Origin: Rhodothermales bacterium
Lineage (GTDB): Bacteria > Bacteroidota > Rhodothermia > Rhodothermales > Bin80
Assembly: GCA_958296045.1 (NCBI GenBank)
Contig: CATQHT010000001.1
Span: 186,001-250,000 of the forward strand
DNA length: 64,000 nt
Direction: 5' to 3'
The notes under the pieces are model-generated. The model ran no database searches. It was not told the origin of the DNA and saw only the letters and a program-made list of their open reading frames with translations. Shown piece by piece: positions 17,561 to 27,008 of the stretch. A program made the translations under genes and the position numbers. Every line of letters starts with the position of its first letter. Position 1 is the stretch's first letter.

Positions 17561-18441
17561 TCGGCAGGTGGCATGAACAGCTCGGAGACACCGGACAGAC
17601 TCCAGGTGAACCGAGCTTTGTGCTCGGCGGTATCGCGATCAACCTGTCCCATGGACGCTGCAGGCCGTCATAGGCGCCCAGATCCACTATTGGGTGCGAG
17701 TATCTCATATGGATCAGCACTAGGTAAGGGCAGAGCCCGCTGCGACCGCTAGGCGCTTGCGACGGCCCCACGGAACCGCTAAGGAGCTGCTGCGTTGGTA
17801 GCAGGTTTTTTGCTGGGCATGTTGACGCGGATATCCCCAATTCCGCTGCTTGTTGACCCGGTGCTTCGGTAGACGGCATGAACAGCTCGAAGACACCAGA
17901 CAGATTCCCGGTGAACGGAGCTGTGTGCTCGGCGGTATCGCGATCAACTTGTCCCATGGACGCACCAAGCCGTCATAGGCGTTCAGATGCACGATTGGGT
18001 GCGGGTGTCTCATCTGGACCAGCACTAGGTAACGGCAGAGCCCGCTGCGACCGCTAGGCGCTTGCGACGGCCCCACGGAACCGCTAAGGAGCTGCTGCGT
18101 TGGTAACAGGTTTTTTGCTGGGCATGTTGACGCGGATATCCCCAATTCCGCTGCTTGTTGACCCGGTGCTTCGGTAGACGGCATGAACAGCTCGAAGACA
18201 CCAGACAGATTCCCGGTGAACGGAGCTGTGTGCTCGGCGGTATCGCGATCAACTTGTCCCATGGACGCACCAAGCCGTCATAGGCGTTCAGATGCACGAT
18301 TGGGTGCGGGTGTCTCATCTGGACCAGCACTAGGTAACGGCAGAGCCCGCTGCGACCGCTAGGCGCTCGCGACGGCCCCATGGAACCGCTAAGGGGCTGC
18401 TGCGCTAGCATTAGGTTTATGCTGGGCTTGTTGGCGCTGCC
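17527..18441. repeat. 305-bp tandem array, three copies
   Basis: TATCCCCAATTCCGCTGCTTGTTGACC-type starts occur at 17527, 17832 and 18137, exactly 305 bp apart. Copies 2 and 3 are nearly identical; copy 1 is more diverged. The last copy merges into the 3' end of istB (18389 onward), where the end of the unit is similar to istB-terminal sequence. The array therefore seems to have grown by repeated duplication at the end of the IS21 element. Open frames across it are by-products of the repetition. No known function. Confidence 0.85.
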
Positions 18442-19189
18442 TGGATGCTTCCAGTCGATAGCTGGGCAGGTTGAGCTCCAGGATCACGCTGTGATGCACG
18501 ATGCGATCTATGGCGGCGGCTGTGGTCATCGGATCCTTAAAGATGCTTTCCCAGTGGCTGAAGGCGAGGTTGCTGGTGATCAGGATGCTGCCGCGTTCGT
18601 AGCGTTCGGCCAGCAAGTGGAACAAGACCTCCATCTCTTCGCGGCTGTGCTGTACGTAGCCGATGTCGTCCAGGATCAGCGCCTCGTATCGCCTCAGCCG
18701 CTTCAGCAGCTGCGGTAATCGCAGGTCACGCTTAGCGGCGAGTAGTTGCTGGACGAGCATGCCGCAGCGATAAAACTTCACGCGGCGGTGCTGAAAGATG
18801 AGTTCCCGGCCCAGCGCACACAGCAAATGGGTCTTTCCGCTGCCTGGAGGACCGAAGGCCAGCACATTCTCCTTGCGATCCAGAAAGCCACCTTCTAGGA
18901 GCACGCTCACATGATGATCGATTCGAACTGGCAGCCGACCCCGGTCAAACGTGTCCATGGTTTTCTCCAGCGGTAGCCCGGATTCCCGGAGCCAGCGCTG
19001 TATCCGGTTGTTGCGGCGGGTGTGCACCTCCGTCTCGACCAGTTCCCACAAGAACCGTTCAAAGCTCAAAGGCTCCCGTCGAGCTAAGTCCGCCCTTTCC
19101 CGGTAGCCGTCGCGCATACTCGGCAAGCGAAGCTCCTTCAAGCCTGCACGCAGCGCACGGTCCAGCTGCGCGGTGGTCAGTGTCTTCAT
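18389..19189 (-). CDS. istB: IS21-family helper ATPase IstB
   Basis: 266 residues, full family length. DnaC-like AAA+ domain: Walker A FGPPGSGKTHLLCALG (residues ~110-125), Walker B ALILDDIGYVQ, sensor 'ILITSNLAFSHW' and C-terminal 'IDRIVHHSVILELNLPSYR'. IstB assists the IstA transposase in target selection. The ATG overlaps the istA stop, as usual for IS21. The only intact istB of at least four istB-like sequences in the window. Because istA is truncated, the element is not autonomous. Confidence 0.93.
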   Translation of the reverse strand: MKTLTTAQLDRALRAGLKELRLPSMRDGYRERADLARREPLSFERFLWELVETEVHTRRNNRIQRWLRESGLPLEKTMDTFDRGRLPVRIDHHVSVLLEGGFLDRKENVLAFGPPGSGKTHLLCALGRELIFQHRRVKFYRCGMLVQQLLAAKRDLRLPQLLKRLRRYEALILDDIGYVQHSREEMEVLFHLLAERYERGSILITSNLAFSHWESIFKDPMTTAAAIDRIVHHSVILELNLPSYRLEASRQRQQAQHKPNASAAAP

Positions 19190-19608
19190 AGCGCTCCCTG
19201 GTGCAACAGGCTATTATAGACGCTCAGATCCACCGCACGAACCTGCACCGAAGGCTCCTCAATCTCTTGATTGATGAGCGTCTTTACCGAAACGAGCGTA
19301 AGCGGCTGCGTACTATTGAGCAACTGGCTAAGAGCAGCAGATACGGCGGCTTCGCTCTCTTTGGCCGCCAGATGCAGCACGCGCAGGTATTGCTTGTCGG
19401 CCGCAAGCGAGCTCGAGTGGACACGCTTTAGCTCGTCATACGCCATGCGGAACGTATGAGACGGAAATAGATCGGCCTTGTACCGATAATGAGCAAAGGC
19501 TCCAGGCTTGCGCACCAGCATATCAATCACATGGCGGTATTCGCCCCCTGTATCTTGTACGTGACGCTTTTGGTGTGCATCCTGAAGGTGATCACTGAGG
19601 TGGAGATC
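19186..19608 (-). pseudogene. istA: istA 3' fragment (IS21 transposase C-terminus)
   Basis: The frame ending at 19186 is open back to a TAA at 19609-19611 and reads '...GEYRHVIDMLVRKPGAFAHYRYKADLFPSHTFRMAYDEL...'. This is the C-terminal region of IstA proteins that carry 'RHxIxxLVRKPGAF'. The DDE core and HTH domains are missing. A GTG at 19530 could start a 114-residue stub. The break lies just before the IS110 upstream region, so insertion or deletion by that element is the likely cause. Confidence 0.75.
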
Positions 19609-19611
19609 TTA

Positions 19612-19893
19612 GCAACCGAGGTTGCCTGATGATGTCCTGGGCTTGGCCAGCCCAGCCTTTCGATCACTGAATGCGGTGCACTTCGCTGAGCGTCGCATCA
19701 CGGCGAGTCAACTCTCTGGGAGTACCAATTGCCCCTTGCTGTCTTGAATGCCTGGGGGGGGAGGTGTGCCCCAGAGAGTGCTGTGATATACCTCCCGAAG
19801 GAAGTCTGTGCCTTTGAGCGCCGATACAGGGACTGATGGAACGTCGCAGCGACTCGCCACCGTCATTTTCCGTCAACCAGACGCACACATCCC
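19612..19893 (+). ncRNA. IS110 upstream non-coding region, candidate bridge RNA locus
   Basis: About 280 bp without a gene directly upstream of the intact IS110-type transposase. In IS110-group elements (for example IS621) the structured bridge RNA is encoded in this left-end leader. The sequence has stem-forming segments: CTGGGCT/AGCCCAG at about 19637-19655, and a pair of related segments, ACTCTCTGGGAG near 19711 and CCCCAGAGAG near 19770, which are partly complementary. The guide loops and exact element ends were not determined. The call rests on family knowledge plus local structure. Confidence 0.35.
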
Positions 19894-21168
19894 ATGGCTA
19901 CTCATCCTCAACCGACCTTTTTCGTGGGCATTGACTGGGGCTCGACGTCCCATCAGGCCTGTATTCTCGCATCTGACGGCACGGTCCTCGGTGAAAAGGC
20001 CTTCCCTCACTCTGGCGATGGGCTTTGCCAGCTCATTGACTGGATCCTCAGCTGCGTGTCTGTTGCGGCACGCTTTATTGCGGTCGCCATCGAGGTTCCG
20101 CACGGCCCGGTCGTCGATAGCTTGCATGATCGCGGATTTCAGGTCTTTTCCATCAATCCAAAGCAGTTGGATCGCTTCCGGGATCGTTTTTCCCCTGCGG
20201 GCGCCAAGGGTGACCGCCGCGACGCTCGTGTATTGGCCAGCGCCATTCGTACGGATCCAGCGTGTCTGCGGCGGACCGACCCACTCGATGACACCGTTAT
20301 TGAGCTTCGCGATTGCTCGCGCAGGGCCGAGGACCTCAAAAAGGAGCGTACCAGGCTGACCAACCAGATCCGTCAGCAGCTCTGGCGCTATTACCCGCAG
20401 TTCCTTGAACTCAAGGTAGATCTTTCTGCCGCCTGGGTCTTGGAGCTCTGGGATCGTGCGCCCACGCCTAAGCGGGCCCGCCGCATAAGGGTGTCCACCG
20501 TGGCTAATCTTCTCAAAAAGCACCGCATCCGACGCTTCACAGCAAAGCAGGTTATCGACATCCTTCGGTCCAAACCTCTTACCGTACCTGAGGGAGTTAC
20601 GGCGTCTGCAACCTCCTATATCGGTTCACTCGTACGGAGGGTCGACCTGATTAGAAAGGAGTTGACCGCGGTAGAGAGGAAGATTGAAGCCATACTTGAT
20701 TCACTCAAGGCCTGTGCCGAGCCCGCCGATGACGAGTCCACGCCGGAAAAGCCCGATACTTTGCCGGATGCTACCATTCTCGCCTCGCTGCCGGGCGTTG
20801 GTCCCGTAGTCCTTGCCACCCTGCTTTCCGAAGCGTCTGGTGCACTGCAAGCTCGGGATTATCGAGCTCTCCGCTGCTTGTGCGGCGTTGCACCGGTTAC
20901 CCGACGATCCGGAAAGAAGCGATACGTCGTCCGTCGGCGGGCTTGTCACAACCGCCTGGTAAACGCAGTCTACCATTGGAGTAGAGTGGCCGCCCAGCGG
21001 GATCCCGTAAGCAAAGCAAGGTACAGAGCCCTGCGCGCCCGCGGCCATTCACACGGCCGAGCACTGCGCACCGTAGGAGACCGATTACTGCTTGTTGCGT
21101 GTGCCATGCTGCGAAATGCCACCGTCTTTGATCCAGACCGGGTAGCGGCAGCTCACGCAAACGGATGA
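19894..21168 (+). CDS. IS110-family transposase (DEDD recombinase), apparently complete
   Basis: 424 residues. N-terminal RuvC-like DEDD domain: GIDWGSTSHQ (Asp14), 'VAIEVPHGPVVD' and 'GAKGDRRDARVLA'. A coiled-coil linker follows, then the C-terminal transposase_20 domain with 'LASLPGVGPVVLATLLSEA', 'LRCLCGVAPVTRRSGKK' and the serine-containing 'VNAVYHWSRVAAQRDP'. The ATG at 19894 gives the usual length. It lies between an istA stub and IS21 debris. The reading frame is intact, so the element may still be active. Confidence 0.93.
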   Translation: MATHPQPTFFVGIDWGSTSHQACILASDGTVLGEKAFPHSGDGLCQLIDWILSCVSVAARFIAVAIEVPHGPVVDSLHDRGFQVFSINPKQLDRFRDRFSPAGAKGDRRDARVLASAIRTDPACLRRTDPLDDTVIELRDCSRRAEDLKKERTRLTNQIRQQLWRYYPQFLELKVDLSAAWVLELWDRAPTPKRARRIRVSTVANLLKKHRIRRFTAKQVIDILRSKPLTVPEGVTASATSYIGSLVRRVDLIRKELTAVERKIEAILDSLKACAEPADDESTPEKPDTLPDATILASLPGVGPVVLATLLSEASGALQARDYRALRCLCGVAPVTRRSGKKRYVVRRRACHNRLVNAVYHWSRVAAQRDPVSKARYRALRARGHSHGRALRTVGDRLLLVACAMLRNATVFDPDRVAAAHANG

Positions 21169-21636
21169 CGCGGAAAAGGAGCCTGCACGTGGCATTCTCA
21201 CATGTAGAAGATATGTATATCATGTAATACCGTAATCAACATAACGTTTTGATACGCTACCGCGATCTGTAAGCGGAGGCCTTGTTGCTAAGTGTTCCGA
21301 TGTAGCGGTCCTGTTGGATCTTCACTTGTAGCAGCTAAATGGCGTGGGTCTGCATCGGCATCTCTTAGCCGAGCACCATGCATGGCGCTGCCGATGTCCT
21401 GGAGCGCGCCTTTACGTCCAGCTTGAAAGCGTGGCCAGATGGGACACGAGTGCACGATCGCTTAGCACCTTGTAGCTGTACGCTGTACGCTGGGTGCCCA
21501 CTTTCTCTGCAATTGCCCGCAAGCGTTCTGCTGTGTGAATGATACTGATAGGTGAGGACAGCTTGGGCATACCGCGAACCGTGTCGCAGCAAAGCCTAGG
21601 CGGTTTGCCTATGTCGGTAGGTGGACCGCCATTAGT
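21169..21636. other. Non-coding stretch downstream of the IS110 transposase
   Basis: About 470 bp with no supportable gene. It should contain the right end of the IS110 element, but no terminal inverted repeat is expected for this family and none was seen. The 21365-21600 part has random-looking frames only. Confidence 0.5.
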
Positions 21637-22382
21637 TGGAAGAGGGCTAGAAGGGGATTCTGGGGCTTCGTAGTCGGGTCCTAGCATCCAAAAGCGCCTT
21701 TTGGAGCGTGGGTAGGTGTTGGTGGTTGGGGATAATCCTCAGTTTGAGTTCTGGAAACATCAGTGCCAGCGTCATCCAGCGGTGGACCTGTGCCGAGTTT
21801 TCCAACTGCAGACATTGCGCGTCAATCTGCCGACCCGGTCAATCGCTACGTCTCCCTATTCACCCTTCTCCATATGGCCTTGACCGCTTCCACCAGGCAC
21901 CCATCATCCAGCCCGAGTGCCCAGATCAAGACCCCGGTCACGGATGATCCGATTGGCCTCTGAGCCCCACTTTTTCCCTGAAATGGCCTTGCTTAAATGG
22001 TAGGAAGTCCCCCCCCCCCCGTTCCACCGGGAGCTGGCCGGTAGCAATGGTGGAGCTGACCTAGTGTCGGTTATCCAAGATTTCCAGCAGATCATCTTGC
22101 TGTACGTTGGTGAGTTGTTTCAGCCCCAATCATCAACAACCGCCAACACCTGCCCAAGCTCCAAAAGGCGTTTATGGATGCCAGGACCCGACGACCAATC
22201 CCCAGAATCCCCTTCTACCCCCTGCCATGTTTCCACTAATTTTGGCCCACTCCCCGCGGCCGCCCAAATGGCTGAGCGTGACCTGTTCGTTTCTCCAATA
22301 CAGATCGAGCAGATACAGGCACTGATGCGATGCGACCGCCGAAATCGCAAGGGATGTGTGGTCCGACCTGGGGGCCAGTCAA
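21637..22382. pseudogene. Head-to-head decayed istB fragments (second IS21 lineage)
   Basis: 22000-22240, minus strand, reads 'RLLELGQVLAVVDDWGLKQLTNVQQDDLLEILDNRH', then a stop, then 'VSSTIATGQLPVE'. This is the IstB Walker B region and what follows. Its part at about 22125-22225 is an imperfect inverted copy of 21647-21735 on the plus strand, so two istB pieces of the same lineage face each other across about 400 bp. A run of 12 C (22009-22020) interrupts the lower fragment. The same lineage recurs at 62264-62800. All copies are dead. Confidence 0.6.
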
Positions 22383-23622
22383 TCAGGGGTCGTGCCGGAA
22401 CACCGCGCCATTTTTCATCACGAACATCACTTGGTGCAGCGACGCGAGGTTTTCCATTGGGTTGTCGGGCATGGCGATGATGTCGGCTGCCAGGCCAGGT
22501 ACAATGGCACCACGCTCGTGTTGGAGTCCCATCACCGTCGCAGCGTTGACCGTCATCATCTCTAGCGCGTAGGCTGGTGGGATGCCCGCCTTGGAAAAAT
22601 TGTCGAGATACGTCAGCGTCAGTGTGCCGCGGTCGTGGCCCTGATAGGAGAACACCCCATCGGATCCAAAGGCCATCGGTGTGCCGATGAGGTAAGCGCG
22701 GCGCAGGCGATCGATAAATTGCGCATGCAGGACTTTGCCCTCGGCAGCAGTGGTACCGAAGAAGGTGATTTCTATGGCCAATTCGGTGAACTCGGTACCC
22801 ACCAAGGTGACGTCGTGCTCTTTGGCTAACCGCAGCGCGTTATCGCTCATGTTTGGTCCGTGTTCAATGCTGGCGACGTCGGCTTCGATGGCGTTCAGTG
22901 CCCCTTGCTCTGTCCATACGTGGGCTGCCACCTTGAGGCCAGCCAACGCGGCTTCCTCTACCACCAGCTGCAAATCCTCTACCGAATAGATGTACGGCTG
23001 GTCGTCCACGACTACTTTGATAAGCGTTGCGCCGTAGTGGATATTTTCGCGAACCGCTTTGCGGAGCTCATCCGGGGTATCTGCAAAGAGGTGCTCCGGG
23101 TTACCAAGGCTGGGTTTCTCCGGTTGCAGTGTAAACTGCCCGCCGAAGGGCGCTCATAATTCGGCTGGCGTTCTGCATCGTCGGGCCGGGGATGATGCCT
23201 TCCTCTATAGCTTGGCGCAGGGCGGTGTCCCCATACGTGCCAGCGTTGCCGACATCGCGGATTGCTGTAAACCCCGCTTTAAGCATCGCGCGAGCATTTG
23301 CCGCTCCCTGGATGGCCCGGTAGCTGGTGGTATGCAGCAGGCTGGTGAAGTAGTAATGCCCGGCATCTTTTGCGGGATCCACCGTGAGACACATATGGGT
23401 GTGCGCATCAATGAGGCCGGGCATCACATAGGCGTCGGACAGGTCGATCACCGGGACTTTGGCCAGCGCCGTGTGTCCAGATGTCACAGAGACGATTTTG
23501 CCATCTTCTACCAGGATGAGCTGATTAGCGCGCACACTGCCCTTAGCGGGGTCCACCAGATGGCCCGCCGCGATAGCAGCCGACTGCGCCTGCGCGCCGG
23601 TGGCGAACAGGCAAACCCACAC
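22383..23622 (-). pseudogene. Amidohydrolase (imidazolonepropionase-like) with one frameshift
   Basis: The first frame (23622-23101) gives '...GLIDAHTHMCLTVDP' with the HxH metal site, after a short secretion-signal-like start ('CLFATGAQAQS'). The second frame (open to 22383) gives 'AAHVWTEQGALNAIEADVASIEHGPNM', 'PMAFGSDGVFSYQGHD' and 'MTVNAATVMGLQHERGAIVPGLAADI', all standard for secreted metal-dependent amidohydrolases. Removing one base in the CCC at about 23148-23152 joins them seamlessly ('MSAFGGQFTLQPE...'). The protein would then be ~412 residues. It may be a recent pseudogene or a sequencing error. The GTG start leaves an unusually short signal peptide, because an in-frame stop lies just upstream. 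Confidence 0.8.
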
Positions 23623-23827
23623 TATTCACCAGGGCATTCGGTGAACCACTGGCCTGACTTACGTACATCCATCTCTGTTAACTTCGCCAACTCTTCGTAT
23701 ACTTCTATGACTGGGGGGAGCATCGGGTGTATATTGAATCGCTAACTGTGGCGACATGGCCGGATAGCTTATCCCTTGGATCCTAGGCCAGACGCTTCTT
23801 GCTACATCCATTGAAACATCAGAACCC

Positions 23828-26374
23828 TTGATTCGACCACTGAAGGTACATGCTTCTGCACCGCGCTCCGTGCTCCTGTCTTTCGGGCGTACTCGACCGT
23901 CATCCCGCCCATCTAGGGGATTCCCGGTACGCTATCGTCATATATTGCGCGTAATCGCCACACTAATGGCGCTGGCGGAAGTGGCCCCATCCGCCGCCCA
24001 ACCGATTTGGACCACGCCGGTGCCGTGTAGGGCATTTTCATTTTCCGTAGCGTTTTCGCCCGACAGTACACGCTTGGCCTCGGCATCGGGATTGACCTGT
24101 CCTACTGGGTATGATGTTTCTATCCACCTGTGGGACGTAGCAACGGGCGATACGGTGCGCCACTTCGAGGGCCGCATGTCCTGGATCCGATCTGTAGCGT
24201 TTTCGCCCGACGGGACGCACCTTGCCTTAGCATCGGACGACGAAACCGTCCGACTGTGGGAGGCGGCTACGGGCGATGAGATTCGCGTGTTTCAGGGCCA
24301 CACGGGCTGGGTCCTATCCGTAGCGTTTTCGCCCGACGGAACGCACCTTGCCTCGGCATCGAGCGACGGAACCGTCCGACTGTGGGAGGTGGCTACGGGC
24401 ACTGAGCTCCGCGTGCTTCAGGGCCACACGGGCTGGTGGGTCGCATCCGTAGCGTTTTCGCCCGACGGAACGCACCTTGCCTCGGCATCGGGGGACAATA
24501 CCGTTCGACTGTGGGAGGTGGCTACGGGCGATGAGATTCGCGTGTTTCAGGGCCACACGGACTGGCTCCGATCCGTAGCGTTTTCGCCCGACGGGACGCA
24601 CCTTGCCTCGGCATCGGGGGACAATACCGTTCGACTGTGGGAGGTGGCTACGGGCAATGCGGTCCGCGTGCTTCAGGGCCACACGGGCTGGGTCCTATCC
24701 GTAGCGTTTTCGCCCGACGGGACGCACCTTGCCTCGGCATCGAGCGACAAAACCGTCCGACTGTGGGAGGTGGCTACGGGCGATCAGATCCGCGTGTTTC
24801 AGGGCCACACGGCATTCGTCCAATCCGTAGCGTTTTCTCCCGACGGGACGCACCTGGCCTCGGCATCAGAGGACGGAACCGTCCGACTGTGGGAGGTAAC
24901 TACGGACGATCCGGTGCACTGGTTTGACGTAAAACCGCCGGGCCACACGCACACGGTCCGATCCGTAGCGTTTTCTCCCGACGGGACGCACCTTGCCTCG
25001 GCATCGAGCGACAAAACCGTACAACTGTGGGAGGTGGCTACGGGCGATCAGATCCGCGTGTTTCAGGGCCACTTGTACTCGGTCCGATCCGTAGCGTTTT
25101 CGCCCGACGGGACGCACCTTGCCTCGGCATCGCTCGACTCAACCGTCCGACTGTGGGAGGTGGCTACGGGCGATGAGATCCGCGTGCTTCAGGGCCACAC
25201 GGGCTGGGTCCTATCCGTAGCGTTTTCTCCCGACGGGACGCACCTGGCCTCGGCATCGGACGACGCAACCGTCCGACTGTGGGAGGTGGCTACGGGCGAT
25301 GAGATCCGCGTGCTTCAGGGCCACACGGACTGGGTCTGGTCCGTAGCGTTTTCGCCCGACGGGATGCACCTTGCCTCGGCATCGGTGGACGCAACCGTCC
25401 GACTGTGGGAGGTGGCTACGGGCGATGAGATCCGCGTGCTTCAGGGCCACACGTCACATGTCCTATCCGTAGCGTTTTCGCCCGACAGTACGCACCTTGC
25501 CTCGGCATCATACGACGAAACCGTCCGACTGTGGGAGGTGGCTACGGGCAATCAGATCCGCGTGTTTCAGGGCCACACGGCATTCGTCCAATCCGTAGCG
25601 TTTTCACCCGACGGGACGCGCCTGGCCTCGGCATCGGAGGACGCAACCGTCCGACTGTGGAATGTGGCCACAGGCGATCAGATTGACCGGATTTGGCACG
25701 GCCTAGGTAATTTTGTACTAGAGGTAGCGTTTTCACCCGACGGGACGCGCCTCGCCACGGCATCGAGCGACGCAACCGTCCGACTGTGGTGGGCAATAAT
25801 GAGGTTGCCTGGCAGAATACCAGCGCAGACGTACACGGGAAACGAAGCGATCACACCCCTGGTGTTTCCCGAGGTGCACGGCGGCGTCGCGCCCTACAGC
25901 TACGCTTTGAGCCCTGATCCTCCTTCCGGGCTTACATTCGACGCAAACACGCGCACAATGAGCGGAACGCCGAACATAACAACGCCGCAGGCAACGTATA
26001 CCTATACGGCAATGGATGCGAATGCGGAGCAAGACACCTTACAGTTTACTATCGAGGTGTTATCTGGGTTAGATGCTGAACGACGGGAGTTGCCCACGGC
26101 TTTCACGTTGCGAAGTAACTCTCCGAACCCGTTTCAGCAGGATACGCAGATCGTGTTCGACCTTCCATGGCACGCCAGCGTGAGCGTCGAGGTGCTGGAT
26201 ATGCTGGGGCGGCGCGTACTCGTCTTGCCAGCACGAGAAATGTCTGCGGGATGGAAGCGAAGGATAGACCTAAGGATCACTGACATCCCCTCAGGCACAT
26301 ACTTGTATCGGTTGCAGCTGAATGGGCCGACAGGCGCTCTGACACGCCCTGGTAGCTTCGTTCGCGTTAGGTGA
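23828..26374 (+). CDS. Secreted 14-repeat WD40 protein with Ig-like domain and sorting-type tail
   Basis: Up to 848 residues from a TTG at 23828; the true start is uncertain and could be an in-frame codon nearer the signal-like 'VIATLMALAEVAPSAAQ'. Fourteen WD40 repeats follow (each beginning VAFSPDGTHLASAS), enough for two seven-bladed propellers. Then come a putative-Ig (He_PIG-type) domain ('GGVAPYSYALSPDPPSGLTF...SGTP') and a C-terminal 'SNSPNPFQQDTQIVFDLP...LGRRV...SGTYLYRL' tail like type IX sorting/FlgD-like domains. It is therefore a surface or secreted ligand-binding protein. The repeats are near identical except at a few blade positions. No operon partner is evident. Confidence 0.9.
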   Translation: MIRPLKVHASAPRSVLLSFGRTRPSSRPSRGFPVRYRHILRVIATLMALAEVAPSAAQPIWTTPVPCRAFSFSVAFSPDSTRLASASGLTCPTGYDVSIHLWDVATGDTVRHFEGRMSWIRSVAFSPDGTHLALASDDETVRLWEAATGDEIRVFQGHTGWVLSVAFSPDGTHLASASSDGTVRLWEVATGTELRVLQGHTGWWVASVAFSPDGTHLASASGDNTVRLWEVATGDEIRVFQGHTDWLRSVAFSPDGTHLASASGDNTVRLWEVATGNAVRVLQGHTGWVLSVAFSPDGTHLASASSDKTVRLWEVATGDQIRVFQGHTAFVQSVAFSPDGTHLASASEDGTVRLWEVTTDDPVHWFDVKPPGHTHTVRSVAFSPDGTHLASASSDKTVQLWEVATGDQIRVFQGHLYSVRSVAFSPDGTHLASASLDSTVRLWEVATGDEIRVLQGHTGWVLSVAFSPDGTHLASASDDATVRLWEVATGDEIRVLQGHTDWVWSVAFSPDGMHLASASVDATVRLWEVATGDEIRVLQGHTSHVLSVAFSPDSTHLASASYDETVRLWEVATGNQIRVFQGHTAFVQSVAFSPDGTRLASASEDATVRLWNVATGDQIDRIWHGLGNFVLEVAFSPDGTRLATASSDATVRLWWAIMRLPGRIPAQTYTGNEAITPLVFPEVHGGVAPYSYALSPDPPSGLTFDANTRTMSGTPNITTPQATYTYTAMDANAEQDTLQFTIEVLSGLDAERRELPTAFTLRSNSPNPFQQDTQIVFDLPWHASVSVEVLDMLGRRVLVLPAREMSAGWKRRIDLRITDIPSGTYLYRLQLNGPTGALTRPGSFVRVR
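24046..25797 (+). repeat. 126-bp tandem repeats encoding WD40 blades
   Basis: The segment beginning GTAGCGTTTTCGCCCGAC recurs mostly at 126-bp spacing (for example 24194 and 24320), with a few units longer by 3-12 bp. Identity between central units is very high at the DNA level, including silent positions, implying recent duplication or gene conversion. Differences cluster in codons just after 'SAS' and after 'GHT'. Confidence 0.9.
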
Positions 26375-26410
26375 AAACTCAGACCTGATTGCATATGTTG
26401 CGCTTCGGAG

Positions 26411-26749
26411 TTAAATTGGGGCAGCAAAGATGAGCGGATTGAAGGACATCTGTTCATTACCGTGCTGGCCTACCACGTGTCCCATTTGATCCGCACAAAG
26501 CTCAAGGCCAACCATGTCCATGAAAGCTGGGATGCGCTCCGCTTCAAACTCAACCGGATCCATCGGATTACCACGGTGCTGCCAAAGAGTAAGCACCGCT
26601 ATATCGTTATCAAAGTGGATCAGAAGTTGACGCCATGCTTGCAGCGGATCGTCCATTGTCTGGGCATGAGCTACGATCCCGCGGCGACAAGAAGCAAGGA
26701 GGAATACTCCAGTGAGCCGAACGATCTGAAAAAACCTCCTGATTCATGA
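26411..26749 (+). pseudogene. IS1634-family transposase, C-terminal fragment
   Basis: The frame reads 'SKDERIEGHLFITVLAYHVSHLIRTKLKANHVHESWDALR...IHRITTVLP' and ends at 26749. This matches the C-terminal end of IS1634/IS1549-type transposases ('EGHLFIxVLAYHL...IRxxLKxxGIxxSW..LR..L'). Nothing of the catalytic core precedes it. The N-terminal scrap of this family is at 3321-3413, 23 kb away. Confidence 0.7.
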
Positions 26750-26814
26750 ATCCTGTGACGCCCCCCATGCCTCACGCCAGTACCCACTCCAGAAGGAGTA
26801 GCGTGAGCTGTGCC

Positions 26815-27008
26815 CGATTCGGACAGATGAGACCCAATCAAGGGGCCCCAATACGACGAAGGACACGCAAGACAGGGGCCAACACCCCCTAAGCCACCAC
26901 CGACCGCTCCGGTAACCAGAAAGGCTCCATAGCACCCGGAAAAACGCCCCCCAAAACGGGGACAGGGGAGGTCCGCCCTCTCACTTCACTACAAGTGACG
27001 AAGTCGAG
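26815..27008. repeat. Dispersed ~194-bp repeat, copy B
   Basis: Matches 3411-3604 end to end in the same orientation. Its right edge (AAGTCGAG) cuts into the 3' end of the IS5-like transposase gene, replacing that protein's last residues. The left edge follows about 65 bp after the IS1634 C-terminal fragment. Confidence 0.8.

Noticed and set aside
17016..17957. 313-codon minus-strand frame
   Set aside because: It runs through the 305-bp tandem units and a decayed istB; the translation is a by-product of repetition and frame mixing.
22009..22020. Poly-C12 tract as a phase-variation site
   Set aside because: It lies inside a decayed istB fragment with no intact gene downstream, so length changes would have no coding effect.
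24046..25797. Regular 126-bp repeats as a CRISPR-like array
   Set aside because: The period is a multiple of three, the frame is open throughout and it encodes WD40 blades; there are no unique spacers.
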